Shown: positions 26,001 to 35,896 of the stretch, piece after piece
How the letters are laid out: each line of letters begins with the position of its first letter
Position numbering within the stretch: the stretch's first letter is position 1
Assembly: GCF_040438645.1 (NCBI RefSeq)
Contig: NZ_CP159253.1
Location: forward strand, 248,001 to 312,000
Reading direction: 5' to 3'
Source of the DNA: Mesorhizobium sp. WSM2240
Lineage (GTDB): Bacteria; Pseudomonadota; Alphaproteobacteria; Rhizobiales; Rhizobiaceae
DNA: 64,000 nt
The notes under the pieces: model-generated
Database searches by the model: none
The model's input: the letters and a program-made list of their open reading frames with translations, nothing else
Told to the model about the DNA's origin: nothing
Position numbers and translations under genes: made by a program

Positions 26001-27803
26001 ATGGCTGGCCCGACGACGAAAAAGAAATTCCGCTCGCAGGAGTGGTTCGACAATCCCGACAATCCCGGCATGACCGCGCTCTACCTCGAGCGCTACCTGA
26101 ACTACGGGCTGACCCGCGCCGAACTTCAATCCGGCAAGCCGCTGATCGGCATCGCCCAGACCGGTTCGGACCTGTCGCCCTGCAACCGCCATCATCTCGA
26201 ACTCGCCAAGCGCGTGCGCGAGGGCATCGTTTCGGCCGGCGGAATTCCCTTCGAATTCCCCTGCCATCCGATCCAGGAGACCGGCAAGCGCCCCACGGCG
26301 GCGCTCGATCGCAACCTCGCCTATCTCAGCCTCGTCGAGGTGCTCTATGGCTACCCGCTCGACGGCGTCGTGCTCACCGTCGGCTGCGATAAGACGACGC
26401 CCGCAATGCTGATGGCGGCCGCCACCGTCAACATCCCGGCTATCGCGCTGTCCGTCGGCCCCATGCTCAATGGCTGGCACAAAGGCAAGCGCACCGGTTC
26501 AGGCACTATCGTCTGGGAATCGCGCCAGCGCCTGTCGGCTGGCGAAATCGGCTATGACGAGTTCATGGATATCGTCGCCTCCTCTGCTCCCTCGGTCGGC
26601 TACTGCAACACGATGGGCACCGCAACGACGATGAATTCGCTGGCCGAAGCGCTCGGCATGCAGCTTCCCGGTTCCGCCGCAATTCCCGCGCCCTATCGCG
26701 AGCGCGGCCAGATCGCCTACGAGACGGGAAAACGCATCGTCGCAATGGTGCACGAGGACCTGAAGCCCTCCGACATCATGACCCGCGAGGCCTTCGAAAA
26801 CGCCATCGTCGTCAATTCGGCGATCGGCGGCTCCACCAACGCACCGATCCATCTGAACGCCATCGCTCGCCATCTCGGCGTCAAGCTTGACAATGACGAC
26901 TGGCAGGCGATCGGCTACCGCATTCCGCTGCTCGTCAATCTCCAGCCGGCCGGCGAATATCTCGGCGAGGACTATCACCATGCCGGCGGCGTGCCGGCCG
27001 TGGTGATGGAACTGATGAAGGCCGGCCTGCTGCCGCATCCCGCTGCACTCACGGTCAACGGCGCCTCGATCGGCGACAATTGCCGGGACGTCGAAAACCT
27101 TAACCACGAGGTTATCCGGCCTGCCGCCGATCCGCTGATGCGCGATGCTGGTTTCATCAATCTGAAGGGCAATCTCTTCGATTCCGCCATCATGAAGACC
27201 AGCGTCATCTCGAAGGAGTTTCGCGATCGCTATCTCTCCAATCCGCGCGACCCGGAGGCTTTCGAGGGCAGGGCGGTCGTGTTCGACGGACCGGAGGATT
27301 ACCACGCGCGCATTGACGATCCGGCCGAGAACATTGACGAGCATTGCATCCTGTTCATGCGCGGGGCGGGGCCGGTCGGCTATCCCGGCGGCGCGGAAGT
27401 CGTCAACATGCAGCCGCCCGCCTATCTCATCAAGCGCGGCATCTATTCGTTGCCCTGCATTGGCGACGGCCGCCAGTCCGGCACTTCCGGCACCCCGTCC
27501 ATCCTCAACGCCTCGCCGGAGGCGGCGGTCGGCGGCGGGCTAGCGCTCCTCAAATCGGGCGATCGCGTTCGCATCGATCTGAACAAGGGCTCGGCCGACA
27601 TACTGATCGGCGAGGAAGAGCTTGTTGCCCGCCGCAAGACGCTTGCCGAAAGTGGCGGCTATCCTTTCCCCGGCCACCAGACGCCGTGGCAGGAGATCCA
27701 GCGAAGCATGGTCGACCAGTTCTCGGACGGCATGGTGCTGAAACCCGCCGTAAAATACCAGCGTGTCGCCCAGACCAGCGGCGTGCCCAGGGACAATCAC
27801 TGA
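26001..27803 (+). CDS. IlvD/Edd-family dehydratase (sugar-acid dehydratase type)
   Basis: This 600-residue enzyme is of the dihydroxy-acid/sugar-acid dehydratase family, closest in appearance to arabonate/xylonate dehydratases. Fe-S ligands are C61 ([11 protein letters not shown]), C129 (TVGCDKTTP) and C202 ([14 protein letters not shown]). '[44 protein letters not shown]' matches the C-terminal active-site region. It would dehydrate a pentonate or similar acid to a 2-keto-3-deoxy acid. GGAG lies seven bases before the ATG. No partner genes of a pentose pathway are adjacent. Confidence 0.9.
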   Translation: MAGPTTKKKFRSQEWFDNPDNPGMTALYLERYLNYGLTRAELQSGKPLIGIAQTGSDLSPCNRHHLELAKRVREGIVSAGGIPFEFPCHPIQETGKRPTAALDRNLAYLSLVEVLYGYPLDGVVLTVGCDKTTPAMLMAAATVNIPAIALSVGPMLNGWHKGKRTGSGTIVWESRQRLSAGEIGYDEFMDIVASSAPSVGYCNTMGTATTMNSLAEALGMQLPGSAAIPAPYRERGQIAYETGKRIVAMVHEDLKPSDIMTREAFENAIVVNSAIGGSTNAPIHLNAIARHLGVKLDNDDWQAIGYRIPLLVNLQPAGEYLGEDYHHAGGVPAVVMELMKAGLLPHPAALTVNGASIGDNCRDVENLNHEVIRPAADPLMRDAGFINLKGNLFDSAIMKTSVISKEFRDRYLSNPRDPEAFEGRAVVFDGPEDYHARIDDPAENIDEHCILFMRGAGPVGYPGGAEVVNMQPPAYLIKRGIYSLPCIGDGRQSGTSGTPSILNASPEAAVGGGLALLKSGDRVRIDLNKGSADILIGEEELVARRKTLAESGGYPFPGHQTPWQEIQRSMVDQFSDGMVLKPAVKYQRVAQTSGVPRDNH

Positions 27804-28369
27804 GCACTTGGTCCTCCCCGTTTACGGGGAGTCCGAAGGACGGGCGCTTCGCTCCGGTTCCGGGATGATTGCACGTCGGCCTTTTCAAAACACCAGCGGT
27901 GGCGATTGGCAGAACCGTTCCTCCAATCGTCATCCCGGCCAAATGAGCGAAGTGAAATGCGAGCCGGGACCTATTGGCCGGAACATCGTCGAGACCGACC
28001 CGGTCTTTGCGATAGTATGATGCGCGGTGTGCGAAATCAGGATCCGGCCGCGCCGCTCAATGGGTCGGATACCTCCGCTTCCCTCCGGTTCCGGGATGGC
28101 GTCAATAAGATGCGACGACCCCCTTGGACGTGGACAAAATTCGCGCCCGTTCCGGCTCAGATGAAGAAATCCGCCTTACGGATCAATGGGGTGTAAGATT
28201 CTTGAAGAATCTTGGCGTGCTGATTTGTCCATCAATGCCCGGGCCGCGCGCATAATCCTCGGCAGTTTCTCCCGCGGGAACGCCGGTCGCGACGGTGATC
28301 TGTGGGGAGGAACCGGCGCCTCCGTCCTGCCGCCAACGTAGCGGCAGGCCCGGGCAGGTTCCGTCCTGT
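27804..28369. other. Non-coding stretch before the mobile-element zone
   Basis: No protein-like frame is seen in these 566 bases. CTCCCCGTTTACGGGGAG at about 27814-27831 is a hairpin close after the dehydratase stop and may act as a terminator. CTCCGGTTCCGGGATG occurs twice (near 27853 and 28085), an imperfect internal repeat. A 19-nt palindrome lies at 28195. The stretch looks like repeat debris on the border of the inserted elements. Confidence 0.55.
28195..28213. promoter_or_regulatory. Perfect 19-nt palindrome
   Basis: AAGATTCTT and AAGAATCTT flank a single G. It is AT-rich in GC-rich surroundings and lies outside any gene, about 160 bases before the transposase remnant. It could be a regulator site left from lost DNA or part of an element end. 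Confidence 0.5.
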
Positions 28370-28714
28370 TCAGACCGGAGACATGGTGAACACCTGTTCG
28401 GAGACATGGTGAACAGGTTGCACCCTGTCCTGGCGCAGGTCGATGCGGGCCAGGATGTGGCGACGGTAGCACAGCTCGAACAGGCCGTCCTGGTCGGTTG
28501 GGCGCAGGGCCAGGCGCTTTGCGGCGAAGGCTAAGGAGCAGTACAGTCTGTGGCCGGCGAAGTGGATGCGGCCCTTGGCGTCGGCGGTGCGGACCTGAGC
28601 CTCGGCGTCGTATTCGGGCGGCAGCAAGGCGGCGGGCATCGAACGGGAGCTCTCTCGGTAGCGTTGTGCAGGGGTTTGAAGGCCGATGGCCTCGTGCGGC
28701 CGCTTGGTGTTGTA
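28370..28714 (-). pseudogene. IS481-type transposase, C-terminal remnant
   Basis: On the reverse strand this fragment reads 'YNTKRPHEAIGLQTPAQRYR' and continues to 'GRIHFAGHRLYCSLAFAAKRLALRPTDQDGLFELCYRRHILARIDLRQ', the C-terminal part of IS481-family transposases downstream of the DDE catalytic core. The preceding part of the gene is found at 31342-31570 on the same strand, beyond the serine-recombinase element. GGAGACATGGTGAAC at 28376 and again near 28400 resembles IS481 end sequence. Not functional. Confidence 0.82.
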
Positions 28715-28791
28715 CAACTCAACGACGGAACGCCCACGGGACCGGCCAACGCGAGCTTCTTTATCCATGGCATCCTTGGGCGGGTTGCCAG

Positions 28792-29052
28792 GTGCACATT
28801 CATGAAGTGATCGATAAGCGTGCCGTAGCGGTCTTTCGCTGCAGCATTTCCGGCCAGGCATTGGATCGATGGTTGGAGGTTCCGGCGTGGATGTTCGATC
28901 GGCGCCCCAGCGCGAGCTGGCGTATCACTACTGCTCCGCATGTCGACCTTGCCGCGCTTGGCGCCCTGGCGACACTGCTCCGGGACACGGCTACCCCATC
29001 ACAATCGCAGGAGGTTGGCGCAGCATTGGGCTCTCACGACGCGAATCGGAGA
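28792..29052 (+). CDS. Possible small leader protein of the recombinase element
   Basis: A plus-strand frame from a GTG at 28792 reads VHIHEVIDKRAVAVFRCSISG and on through 'WLEVPAWMFDRRPSASWRITTAPHVDLAALGALATLLRD', which looks like a folded small protein. The frame runs on past 29052 only into shadow of the next genes, so its true end is unclear and it may be frameshifted. It occupies the expected place of a first small gene ahead of the 66-residue protein. Low certainty. Confidence 0.35.
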
Positions 29053-29059
29053 GATGTCC

Positions 29060-29260
29060 ATGCCGCGCCAGCCCACGACATACCAGTTCGATCTGTTCTC
29101 GAAGCTGAACGACGCCGAGACGGTGCAGACGCCGCAATGGCAGGCGCTGCCCGCCGAGACGCGTCGATCAGTGACGAAGCTGATTGTCAGCCTGATCCTC
29201 GATCACGTCGACGGCGACCGCTCTCCCGGACGGGAGGAGGAGATGCGTCATGATGCATGA
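29060..29260 (+). CDS. Small protein preceding the serine recombinase
   Basis: This 66-residue protein reads [18 protein letters not shown], then '[30 protein letters not shown]', and ends EEEMRHDA. Its end overlaps the recombinase start by 11 bases, so they are co-translated. I recall very similar short genes upstream of recombinases of this type in rhizobia. The role is unknown; an accessory to recombination or a regulator is possible. An ATG two codons earlier is an alternative start. Confidence 0.7.
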   Translation: MPRQPTTYQFDLFSKLNDAETVQTPQWQALPAETRRSVTKLIVSLILDHVDGDRSPGREEEMRHDA

Positions 29261-31317
29261 GAAGATCAGGCCGCACCATCTGGAGCGCAAGGCGATCCTG
29301 TATGTGCGGCAGTCGTCAGCCCATCAGGTCCTGCACAATCGCGAGAGCAGCGCCCTGCAATATGCGATGCGCGATCGCCTGACGACGCTCGGCTGGTCTC
29401 GCGTCGAGACGATAGATGATGATCTCGGACGTTCGGCCGCTGGCGGCGTTGCCCGTGCCGGTTTCGACCGGATGGTCGCCGAGGTCTGTCTCGGCAAGGT
29501 CGGGGCGGTTGCGGCACGGGAGGTATTTGCCCGCAACAGCCGCGACTGGCAGCAGCTCATCGAGATGTGCCGCGTCGTCGACACTGTGCTGATCGACCAG
29601 GAGACGGTCTATGCACCGCGACAGGGCAATGATCGGCTGCTGCTGGGATTGAAGGGCAGTCTCAACGAGTATGAACTCGATCTTCTGCGCCAGCGTTCGT
29701 TGTCGGCCCGCTACGAGAAGGCCCGCCGCGGCGAACTTGTCGTTGCAGCCCCTGTCGGCTTTGTGAAGATTGGCGATCGGCTCGAGAAGGATCCTGATCG
29801 CCGCGTGCAGGAAGCCATCACTCTTGTGTTCGACAAGGTCGCTGAACTTGGCAGCGCCCGTCAGGCCCCGATGTGGTTCCTCGAGCATGGGCTGGATTTG
29901 CCCGCCAGGCGCAACAATGGCGACGTCGTGTGGCGCAGGCCGAACTATGCGACCATCCACCGGATGATCGAGAACCCGATCTACGGCGGCGCCTACGCCT
30001 ATGGTAAGACTCGTATTGCGCCGGGATTTGGCCCATCCGCCGTTCGAACGGGTATGCGACGCAGGACGCGCGAGGAATGGCTTGCTTTAATCCCGGGCAG
30101 CCATGAAGGCTATCTCAGTTGGGAGCGGGCAGAGGCGATCCGCAAGATGGTCAGCGACAATGTGACCACGGGCCGGCATCACGGAGCGCCCAAGCATGGC
30201 GACGCGCTGCTGGCCGGTCTTGTCCGCTGCCGGCGCTGCGGCCGCAAGCTCACGGTGCGATACACGGGCGCCAAGCACAACATTCCGCGCTATTCCTGCT
30301 GGCGGGGCCTGCTCGACAATGGCGAGCCGCGCTGCATCGCCTTCGGCGGGCTGCGCGTCGACGATGCGATTGAGGAAGCACTCTTGCGTGTCGTCGAGCC
30401 TGGCGCGATTGCTGCCGCCGCCGAGGCCGAGGCGCAGGCAGCCGGTCGCCGCGACCAGGTCCGGGACGCCCTCAGCCGCGATCTGGAAGCTGCCCTCTAC
30501 TCCGCCGACCGGGCTTTCCGGCAATATGACGCCGCCGATCCCGAAAACCGGCTGGTTGCGGCGGAACTGGAGGTGCGATGGAACCGCGCCCTCGCGCATG
30601 TCGGTGACATCGAAAGCAGGATCGCTGCCCATGATGCAGCGACACCGAAACCGTCACCTGTGGTGGGAAAGGACAATCGCTGCGCTTGCCGGAGACCTTC
30701 GCACCGTCTGGTCGGCGCCGACGACAGATGCCAGGCTCAAGAAGCGCGTCGTGCGCACCGTCATCCAAGAAGTAGTCGCCGATATCGATGATGAAGCCTC
30801 CGAGATCGTCCTGCTGATCCATTGGATCGGCGGCGTCCATACAGAACTGCGTCTGCCGAAACGGCGACGTGGCCAGCGCAACGCGACCTCCGCCGACATC
30901 ATCGCAGCCATCCGGCAACTGGTGCTGATCGCCAGCGATGACCTGATCGCCGGCATTCTCAACCGGAACGGCCTGGTGACTGGGCATGGCAATCGCTGGA
31001 CACGGAAGCGGGTCACTGCGCACAGGTCGCATCACAAGATCCCGGTCTTCCGCCCGGCGCTGGACGGCATTGAGCCATACCTCAATCTGAACAAGGCGGC
31101 GCGCCTCCTCGGCGTCTCACCGAAGACCCTCAGGCTTGTCGCCGAATCCGGCGAGATCAAGGGTATCCATCCCCTGCCGGATGGCCCATGGATCTTCAAG
31201 CGATCAGAACTTGGAAGGCCGGAAGCCCAGCGGATTGTTCATCGCGCGCGACAGAACCCCAAATACCCCACAAGATCGCATCCCGATCAGCAAAACCTAT
31301 TCGCTTCAACGACATAG
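29250..31317 (+). pseudogene. Large serine recombinase, frameshifted
   Basis: The N-terminal resolvase domain begins near residue 15 ([13 protein letters not shown], with the nucleophilic Ser) and includes '[35 protein letters not shown]'. A recombinase domain ('[12 protein letters not shown]') and a zinc-ribbon Cys set ([15 protein letters not shown]... RYSCWRG... PRCIAFGG) follow. The frame breaks near 30650: coding passes from one frame to the next and resumes as '[32 protein letters not shown]', ending with a helix-turn-helix-like 'LNLNKAARLLGVSPKTLRLVAESGEIKGI'. [12 protein letters not shown] also appears to lack two residues (SR) containing a catalytic Arg. Probably inactive. Confidence 0.85.
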
Positions 31318-31341
31318 ACAGATGGGTGTTATGAAACAGGA

Positions 31342-31570
31342 TTGTAGACTTCGCGCCAACTATCAAAGGCGGCTTGAGCTTGGCCGAGATCGGCAAAGAT
31401 GCTCCGGTCCAGCAGCTCGAAGGCCAAACCAGCCCTTGAAGTCCATCTGCCAAAGATCGTTCGGCGCGGCATGCTCGAAGCGTATGAAGGCCCGCCGCTC
31501 GCCCGCACCGGGGCCATCCAGTTTGCCGTGGCGGCGCAGGATCATGGTGATCGTCGAGGCCGCCGGCTAA
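31342..31570 (-). pseudogene. IS481-type transposase, internal remnant
   Basis: Read on the reverse strand, one frame gives 'TMILRRHGKLDGPGAGERRAFIRFEHAAPNDLWQMDFKGWFGL' and the next 'LLDRSIFADLGQAQAAFDSWREVYN'. These are the start of the IS481 catalytic domain and the segment just before the conserved YNxxRPHEA. The middle, with most of the DDE residues, is missing, and the N-terminal helix-turn-helix part is absent beyond 31570. The gene was therefore already decayed or has been cut more than once. Confidence 0.8.
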
Positions 31571-31614
31571 GCATGCCTCTCTCTCCCTTGGGAGTGAGCA
31601 GCCGATTCGGCTCC

Positions 31615-32337
31615 TCAGGCGAATTCCCGCGCCGCCAAAAAACCCGGCAGATCGGCGATCGAGTCCAGCACCACGTCGGCCATCGGCGCCAGCGTCTCGC
31701 GCGTGCCGGTGCCGGAAAGCACCGCAACCGCGAGCCCGGCCCCGCCGGCGCGGGCCATCTCGAGATCGTGACGATTGTCGCCCACCATGGCGATCTCCCA
31801 CGGCTTCAGGCCGGTCAGATCGGAGAATGCGTAGATCGCGTCCGGCGCGGGCTTGGGATTGGCGACCGCGTCGTAACCGAAGGCGGCGTCGAACATCTGC
31901 GCCACGCCGAGCTCAAGCAGCGTCTTTTCCGCGCCGCCGGTGGAATCGTTTGTGGCGACGCCGAGCCGGAAGCCCAAGCCGTGCAGGCGAGTAATGGCGT
32001 CCTGGCTGCCTGGCAGCGGCACGGACTGCTTGGCGCCCTCTTCCGCCGTGAACCGGTCGAAGCCTATGGTCATCTTCCGCCGGTCTTCGGCGGTCGCCTC
32101 CGGATACCAGAGCGCCACGATGTCGGCATTGGTGCCGGCGGCGAACACCGAATCGGCCTTGAAGCACTTTTTGCCGAAATCGTAGCCGGCCGCCTCCATC
32201 AGCGCGTCCGCCTTGGCGCGGTCGCCGGCCGCTGCCTGCAGCGCCAGAAGGTCGCCGATCGCGAACCAGGTTGCCTGGAAATCGACGAGTGTCCCATCCT
32301 TGTCGAACAGGATGCCTTTGATGCTGCTCAAGATCAC
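31615..32337 (-). CDS. HAD-family phosphatase, phosphoglycolate-phosphatase-like
   Basis: This 240-residue cytoplasmic hydrolase has motif I FDKDGTLVD (residues 11-19), motif II in LGVATNDS, a Lys in NPKPAPD and motif IV MVGDNRHDLEMARAGG. The alpha-helical cap between motifs I and II fits the Gph/PGP group. It would remove phosphate from a small metabolite. Its start abuts the stop of the isomerase gene, so they are co-transcribed; a role in repair of a phosphosugar by-product would fit but is inference. Confidence 0.88.
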   Translation of the reverse strand: MILSSIKGILFDKDGTLVDFQATWFAIGDLLALQAAAGDRAKADALMEAAGYDFGKKCFKADSVFAAGTNADIVALWYPEATAEDRRKMTIGFDRFTAEEGAKQSVPLPGSQDAITRLHGLGFRLGVATNDSTGGAEKTLLELGVAQMFDAAFGYDAVANPKPAPDAIYAFSDLTGLKPWEIAMVGDNRHDLEMARAGGAGLAVAVLSGTGTRETLAPMADVVLDSIADLPGFLAAREFA

Positions 32338-34011
32338 CTACTCCGCCCCGCGCAGACGGTGGATATGACGCACGAGCCCAGCTGTCGAGGCGTCGCTCCT
32401 CGCGGCATCCTGTGTGCCCTCCACGACAGGCAGGAGATTGGTGGCCAGTTCCTTGCCGAGTTCCACGCCCCACTGGTCAAAGGCGTTGATGCCGAAAAGC
32501 TGCGCCTCGACGAAGACGCGGTGCTCGTAAAGCGCGATCAGCCGGCCGAGCGTATGCGGATCGAGTTTTTTGTAGAGGATCGTCACCGACGGCCTGTTGC
32601 CTGGGAATACCCGATGCGGCGCGATCTTCTCGATTTCGGCAGGCGTCATGCCCTTGGCCCGCATCTGCGCCTCGGCTTCCTCCAGCGTGCGACCCTGCAT
32701 CAGCGCCTCCGACTGCGCCAGGCAGTTCGCCAGAAGCAGATCGTGATGATGGCGAAGCTCAGGCTCGTGACCCTCGGCCGCGGCCAGGAATTCGACCGGG
32801 ATGATGTCGGTGCCCTGGTGCAACAATTGGAAAAACGCGTGCTGACCGTTGGTGCCGGGCTCGCCCCAGACCACCGGACCGGTGGGCGTCGTGACGGCGC
32901 CGCCGTCGATGGTCACCCGCTTGCCGTTCGATTCCATGTCGAGCTGCTGCAAATAGGCCGGCAGCCGCGACAGACGCTGGTCGTATGGGATGACGGCACG
33001 AGTTGGGTAATCGCAGACGACGCGGTGCCAGTAGCCGATAAGGCCCATGACTGCGGGAATGTTCTTGAGCAACGGCGCGGTTGCGAAATGGCTGTCCATT
33101 TCATGCGCTCCGGCCAGGAACTCACGGAAATGCTTCGCTCCGACCGCTATCATCACCGGCAGGCCGATCGCCGACCACAGCGAATAGCGGCCGCCGACCC
33201 AATCCCAGAAGCCAAAGACGCGGTCGGGCGCGATGCCGAACTTTTCGACCTTGTCGAGTGCGGTCGAGACGGCAGCGAAATGCTTTCCGACAGCGGCGGC
33301 GCCGAGCGCCTGCTCGATCCATTTCCGTGCGGTCGCCGCGTTGGTCATGGTTTCGACGGTGGTGAAGGTCTTGGAAGCGACGATGAACAGCGTCGTCTCG
33401 GGATCGAGCCCCTTCAGCGCGTCGTGGATATGCGCGCCGTCGACGTTGGAGACATAGTGCGCTCGCGGTCCGTCATGATAGGGCGCCAGCGCCAGTGTCG
33501 CCATCGCCGGCCCGAGATCCGAGCCGCCAATGCCTATGTTGACGATGTCTGTAATCTTGCGGCCGGTGGCGCCAGGCGCGGCGCCGGAACGCACCGCATC
33601 CGAAAACTTCTCCATGGCGTCGAGCACGGCGCGCACGCCGCCCATCACGTCCGCACCGCCGAGCACGACCTTCGCATCCGGCCCTGCTCGCAGCGCCGTG
33701 TGCAGGACAGCCCGGTCTTCCGTGATGTTGATCCTGTCGCCGGCAAACATCGCCCGGCGCCGCTCGGCGAGACCCGCTGCCTCGGCGAGTTTCTCGAGCA
33801 GAGCCATGGTTGCGGGCGTGACCGCGCATTTCGACCAGTCGAGCAGCAGGTCGCCGTCGGTCAGAGAGAACCTTGCGAACCGCTGCGGGTCGGAGGCAAA
33901 AGCCTCGCGCATGCTCTTTGGCGCAGCCGCGCGATCGTCGCGAAGCGCTGCCAACTCCGCCTTCAGAAAATCTGTCAATTCCCTACTCCAGAAAGTCCAT
34001 ACCGGCTGCAC
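32338..34011 (-). CDS. pgi: Glucose-6-phosphate isomerase
   Basis: The product (up to 557 residues) carries PGI signatures: [20 protein letters not shown], '[17 protein letters not shown]', '[25 protein letters not shown]', and a C-terminal '[16 protein letters not shown]'. It interconverts glucose 6-phosphate and fructose 6-phosphate in the cytoplasm. The first residues ([11 protein letters not shown]) look unconserved; a TTG at 33978, with GGAG before it, gives a more natural start of 546 residues. The gene is intact and leads a two-gene unit with the HAD phosphatase. Confidence 0.95.
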   Translation of the reverse strand: MQPVWTFWSRELTDFLKAELAALRDDRAAAPKSMREAFASDPQRFARFSLTDGDLLLDWSKCAVTPATMALLEKLAEAAGLAERRRAMFAGDRINITEDRAVLHTALRAGPDAKVVLGGADVMGGVRAVLDAMEKFSDAVRSGAAPGATGRKITDIVNIGIGGSDLGPAMATLALAPYHDGPRAHYVSNVDGAHIHDALKGLDPETTLFIVASKTFTTVETMTNAATARKWIEQALGAAAVGKHFAAVSTALDKVEKFGIAPDRVFGFWDWVGGRYSLWSAIGLPVMIAVGAKHFREFLAGAHEMDSHFATAPLLKNIPAVMGLIGYWHRVVCDYPTRAVIPYDQRLSRLPAYLQQLDMESNGKRVTIDGGAVTTPTGPVVWGEPGTNGQHAFFQLLHQGTDIIPVEFLAAAEGHEPELRHHHDLLLANCLAQSEALMQGRTLEEAEAQMRAKGMTPAEIEKIAPHRVFPGNRPSVTILYKKLDPHTLGRLIALYEHRVFVEAQLFGINAFDQWGVELGKELATNLLPVVEGTQDAARSDASTAGLVRHIHRLRGAE

Positions 34012-34151
34012 CCTACAGACCTTGCGGCCGTTTGAGAATGTTCAGCACGGCCCTCACACAAACAGAAACATCCGTCACGCCAGCCTGCACCACTCGCCCA
34101 TGCATCACTGGCATAAATCCTAGCAATCAGAAATTTTGATTGGCGCAACTG

Positions 34152-34162
34152 GTTGGACCAAC
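34152..34162. promoter_or_regulatory. Possible MocR operator
   Basis: GTTGGACCAAC is a perfect 11-nt palindrome about 55 bases before the MocR gene, and a related half-site TTTGGTTC follows at 34173. MocR-type regulators commonly bind repeated sites before their own or neighbouring genes. The assignment rests on position alone. Confidence 0.4.
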
Positions 34163-34215
34163 AGTAGCATCCTTTGGTTCAGATTCCGACGAATCCGTCC
34201 AACGAGGGAAAGCCT

Positions 34216-35709
34216 ATGCCGCAGAGAAACGACACCGCGATCTGGTCCGGGCTGTTCCGCATCTCCGCCGAGTCGGGCCAAACCCTGCAGGCGCAAATCC
34301 GTCAGGCCATTGTCGCCGCCATTCTCGACCGGCAGATCGCCGCCTCGATGCCACTGCCGTCCTGCCGCATCCTGGCCGAAAAACTCGGCGTCGCGCGCGG
34401 CACAGTGGTGCTGGCCTTCCAGCAATTGGTCGACCAGGGCTTTCTGGTGGCGCGCGAGCGGCGCGGCCATTTCGTCAATCCCGAAGTGCTGGCCACTCCG
34501 GCCAAGCCGCACCAGAAGACGCCGGACAACGCCAATGAGATCGACTGGAAGGCGCGCCGCCAGATCGCGGCCAGCGACATGCCGCGCCCGGCCAAACTGG
34601 ATAACTGGATCAAGTCGTCCTACCCGTTCGTCTACGGCCAGTTCGACCCGGCGCTGTTTCCGACCGCCGAATGGCGCGAGTGCAACCGCATGGCGCTGGC
34701 GGTGCTGGAAATCCGCAACTGGGCGGCTGACATGGTCGACCGCGACGATCCGCTGCTGATCGAGCAGATCCAGGCACGGCTGCTTCCGCGCCGCGGCATC
34801 TTCGCCAATCCGGACGAAATCATCATCACGCTCGGCGCCCAGAACGCGCTCTACATGCTCGCCAACCTGTTGATGAGCAAGGGTTCCAAGGTGGCGATGG
34901 AGGATCCGGGCTATCCGGATGCGCGCAGCATCTTCAGGCTCGCCGGGGCCGAGATCACCCCCACGCCGGTGGATGCCTCGGGCATCGTCACCTCGGCCAT
35001 CCCCTCCGACGCCGGTTTCGTTTTCGTGACGCCGAGCCATCATTGTCCAACCATGGTGCCGCTTTCCGCCGAGCGGCGGCAGGATCTGCTCGCACGCGCC
35101 AGCCGGCACAACCAGATCATCATCGAGGACGGCTATGACAGCCAGTTGCTCGACGAGGCGCCGCAGCAGGCGCTGAAAAGCCTCGATCGCTCGGGCCGCG
35201 TCATCTATGTCGGCTCGATGTCGAAGACCTTGGCGCCGGGCCTCAGGCTCGGCTACATCGTGGCCTCGGCCGGCCTGATCTCGGAACTGCGGGCGCTGCG
35301 CCGCTTCATGCTGCGCCACCCGCCGGCCAACAATCAGCGTGCCGTCGCGCTGTTCCTGTCGCTCGGCCATCACGAAGCCCTGGTGCGGCGGCTTTCGGCA
35401 GCTTTCGACGAGCGCCGGAAGCGTCTGGTCCATGCGATTTCCGCTTTCCTGCCGGAGTGGCGTTCGACTGATTCGGCCGGCGGCGCGTCGCTCTGGCTGG
35501 AAGGGCCGCGCGGAACGGATTCGCGCAGCCTTGCCGAAGCGGCCGCGGCGCGCAGCGTGATCATCGAGCCAGGCGACCGCTTCTTCGCTCAGGCTGACAA
35601 GCCCTCGCGCTTCATGCGGCTCGGCATTTCGTCGATCTCGCTGCAGCACATCGAGCCGGGCATACGCGAGCTTGCAACAGCCGCCGGAAGGCGTCCCGCC
35701 GCCGCCTGA
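34216..35709 (+). CDS. MocR/PdxR-type regulator (GntR domain plus aminotransferase fold)
   Basis: This 497-residue protein joins a GntR winged helix-turn-helix (residues about 20-85, 'LQAQIRQAIVAAILDRQI... LAEKLGVARGTVVLAFQQLVDQGFL') to a class I aminotransferase-like domain. The PLP Lys is in VGSMSKTLAPGLRLGY, and 'IIEDGYDSQL' carries the ring-binding Asp. GAGGGA precedes MPQRNDT. MocR proteins sense PLP adducts of amines or amino acids. The next gene on the same strand is an MttB-family methyltransferase, a plausible target. Confidence 0.9.
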   Translation: MPQRNDTAIWSGLFRISAESGQTLQAQIRQAIVAAILDRQIAASMPLPSCRILAEKLGVARGTVVLAFQQLVDQGFLVARERRGHFVNPEVLATPAKPHQKTPDNANEIDWKARRQIAASDMPRPAKLDNWIKSSYPFVYGQFDPALFPTAEWRECNRMALAVLEIRNWAADMVDRDDPLLIEQIQARLLPRRGIFANPDEIIITLGAQNALYMLANLLMSKGSKVAMEDPGYPDARSIFRLAGAEITPTPVDASGIVTSAIPSDAGFVFVTPSHHCPTMVPLSAERRQDLLARASRHNQIIIEDGYDSQLLDEAPQQALKSLDRSGRVIYVGSMSKTLAPGLRLGYIVASAGLISELRALRRFMLRHPPANNQRAVALFLSLGHHEALVRRLSAAFDERRKRLVHAISAFLPEWRSTDSAGGASLWLEGPRGTDSRSLAEAAAARSVIIEPGDRFFAQADKPSRFMRLGISSISLQHIEPGIRELATAAGRRPAAA

Positions 35710-35740
35710 TCTGCGAGTTCCAAGCTCTGCCAAAATCGTT

Positions 35741-35786
35741 GGGCCACACCATTCCCGCTGGTACATCCGGCGGAATGGCGTGGCCC
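35741..35786. promoter_or_regulatory. Strong hairpin between the MocR and MttB-type genes
   Basis: GGGCCACACCATTCCCGC on the left pairs with GCGGAATGGCGTGGCCC on the right around an 11-nt loop, with one mismatch and one bulge. No T-run follows, so it is not a classical terminator. It may be a transcript-stabilising or attenuating structure, or a DNA site, about 110 bases before the MttB start. Confidence 0.55.
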
Positions 35787-35896
35787 ATACACGTCGGCAA
35801 AGGCCGCTGCATAGTCTCGCGAAGCGGGGCATCGAAGCAGCCAAAATCGGCGGGATTTGACCAGCCGTGCCTGCTTCGGAAATGTGGAGCGTCGGC

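Larger units (their letters stand above)
28715..31341 (+). mobile_element. 2.6-kb serine-recombinase element inserted in an IS481-type gene
   Basis: The segment is bounded by TTGTA at 28710-28714 and again at 31342-31346. Outside it, the reverse-strand transposase reading breaks at a Tyr-Asn codon pair (EVYN on one side, YNTKRPHEA on the other) and would be continuous if the segment and one TTGTA were removed. It carries a leader frame, a 66-residue protein and a large serine recombinase, all on the plus strand, with no clear terminal inverted repeats. Similar recombinase cassettes are common in rhizobia. Its recombinase is damaged, so this copy is probably immobile. Confidence 0.7.

Noticed and set aside
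28498..29253. A 251-codon plus-strand frame over the left end of the recombinase element
   Set aside because: Its first third is antisense to the IS481 remnant and its last third is shadow of the 66-residue gene; only the middle (28792-29052) looks protein-like and is listed with low confidence.
31399..34035. An 878-codon open frame on the plus strand
   Set aside because: It lies antisense to the HAD phosphatase and glucose-6-phosphate isomerase genes, whose motifs are unmistakable. Its residues are rich in His, Arg, Gln and Asp with no domain, as expected of a shadow frame in GC-rich DNA.
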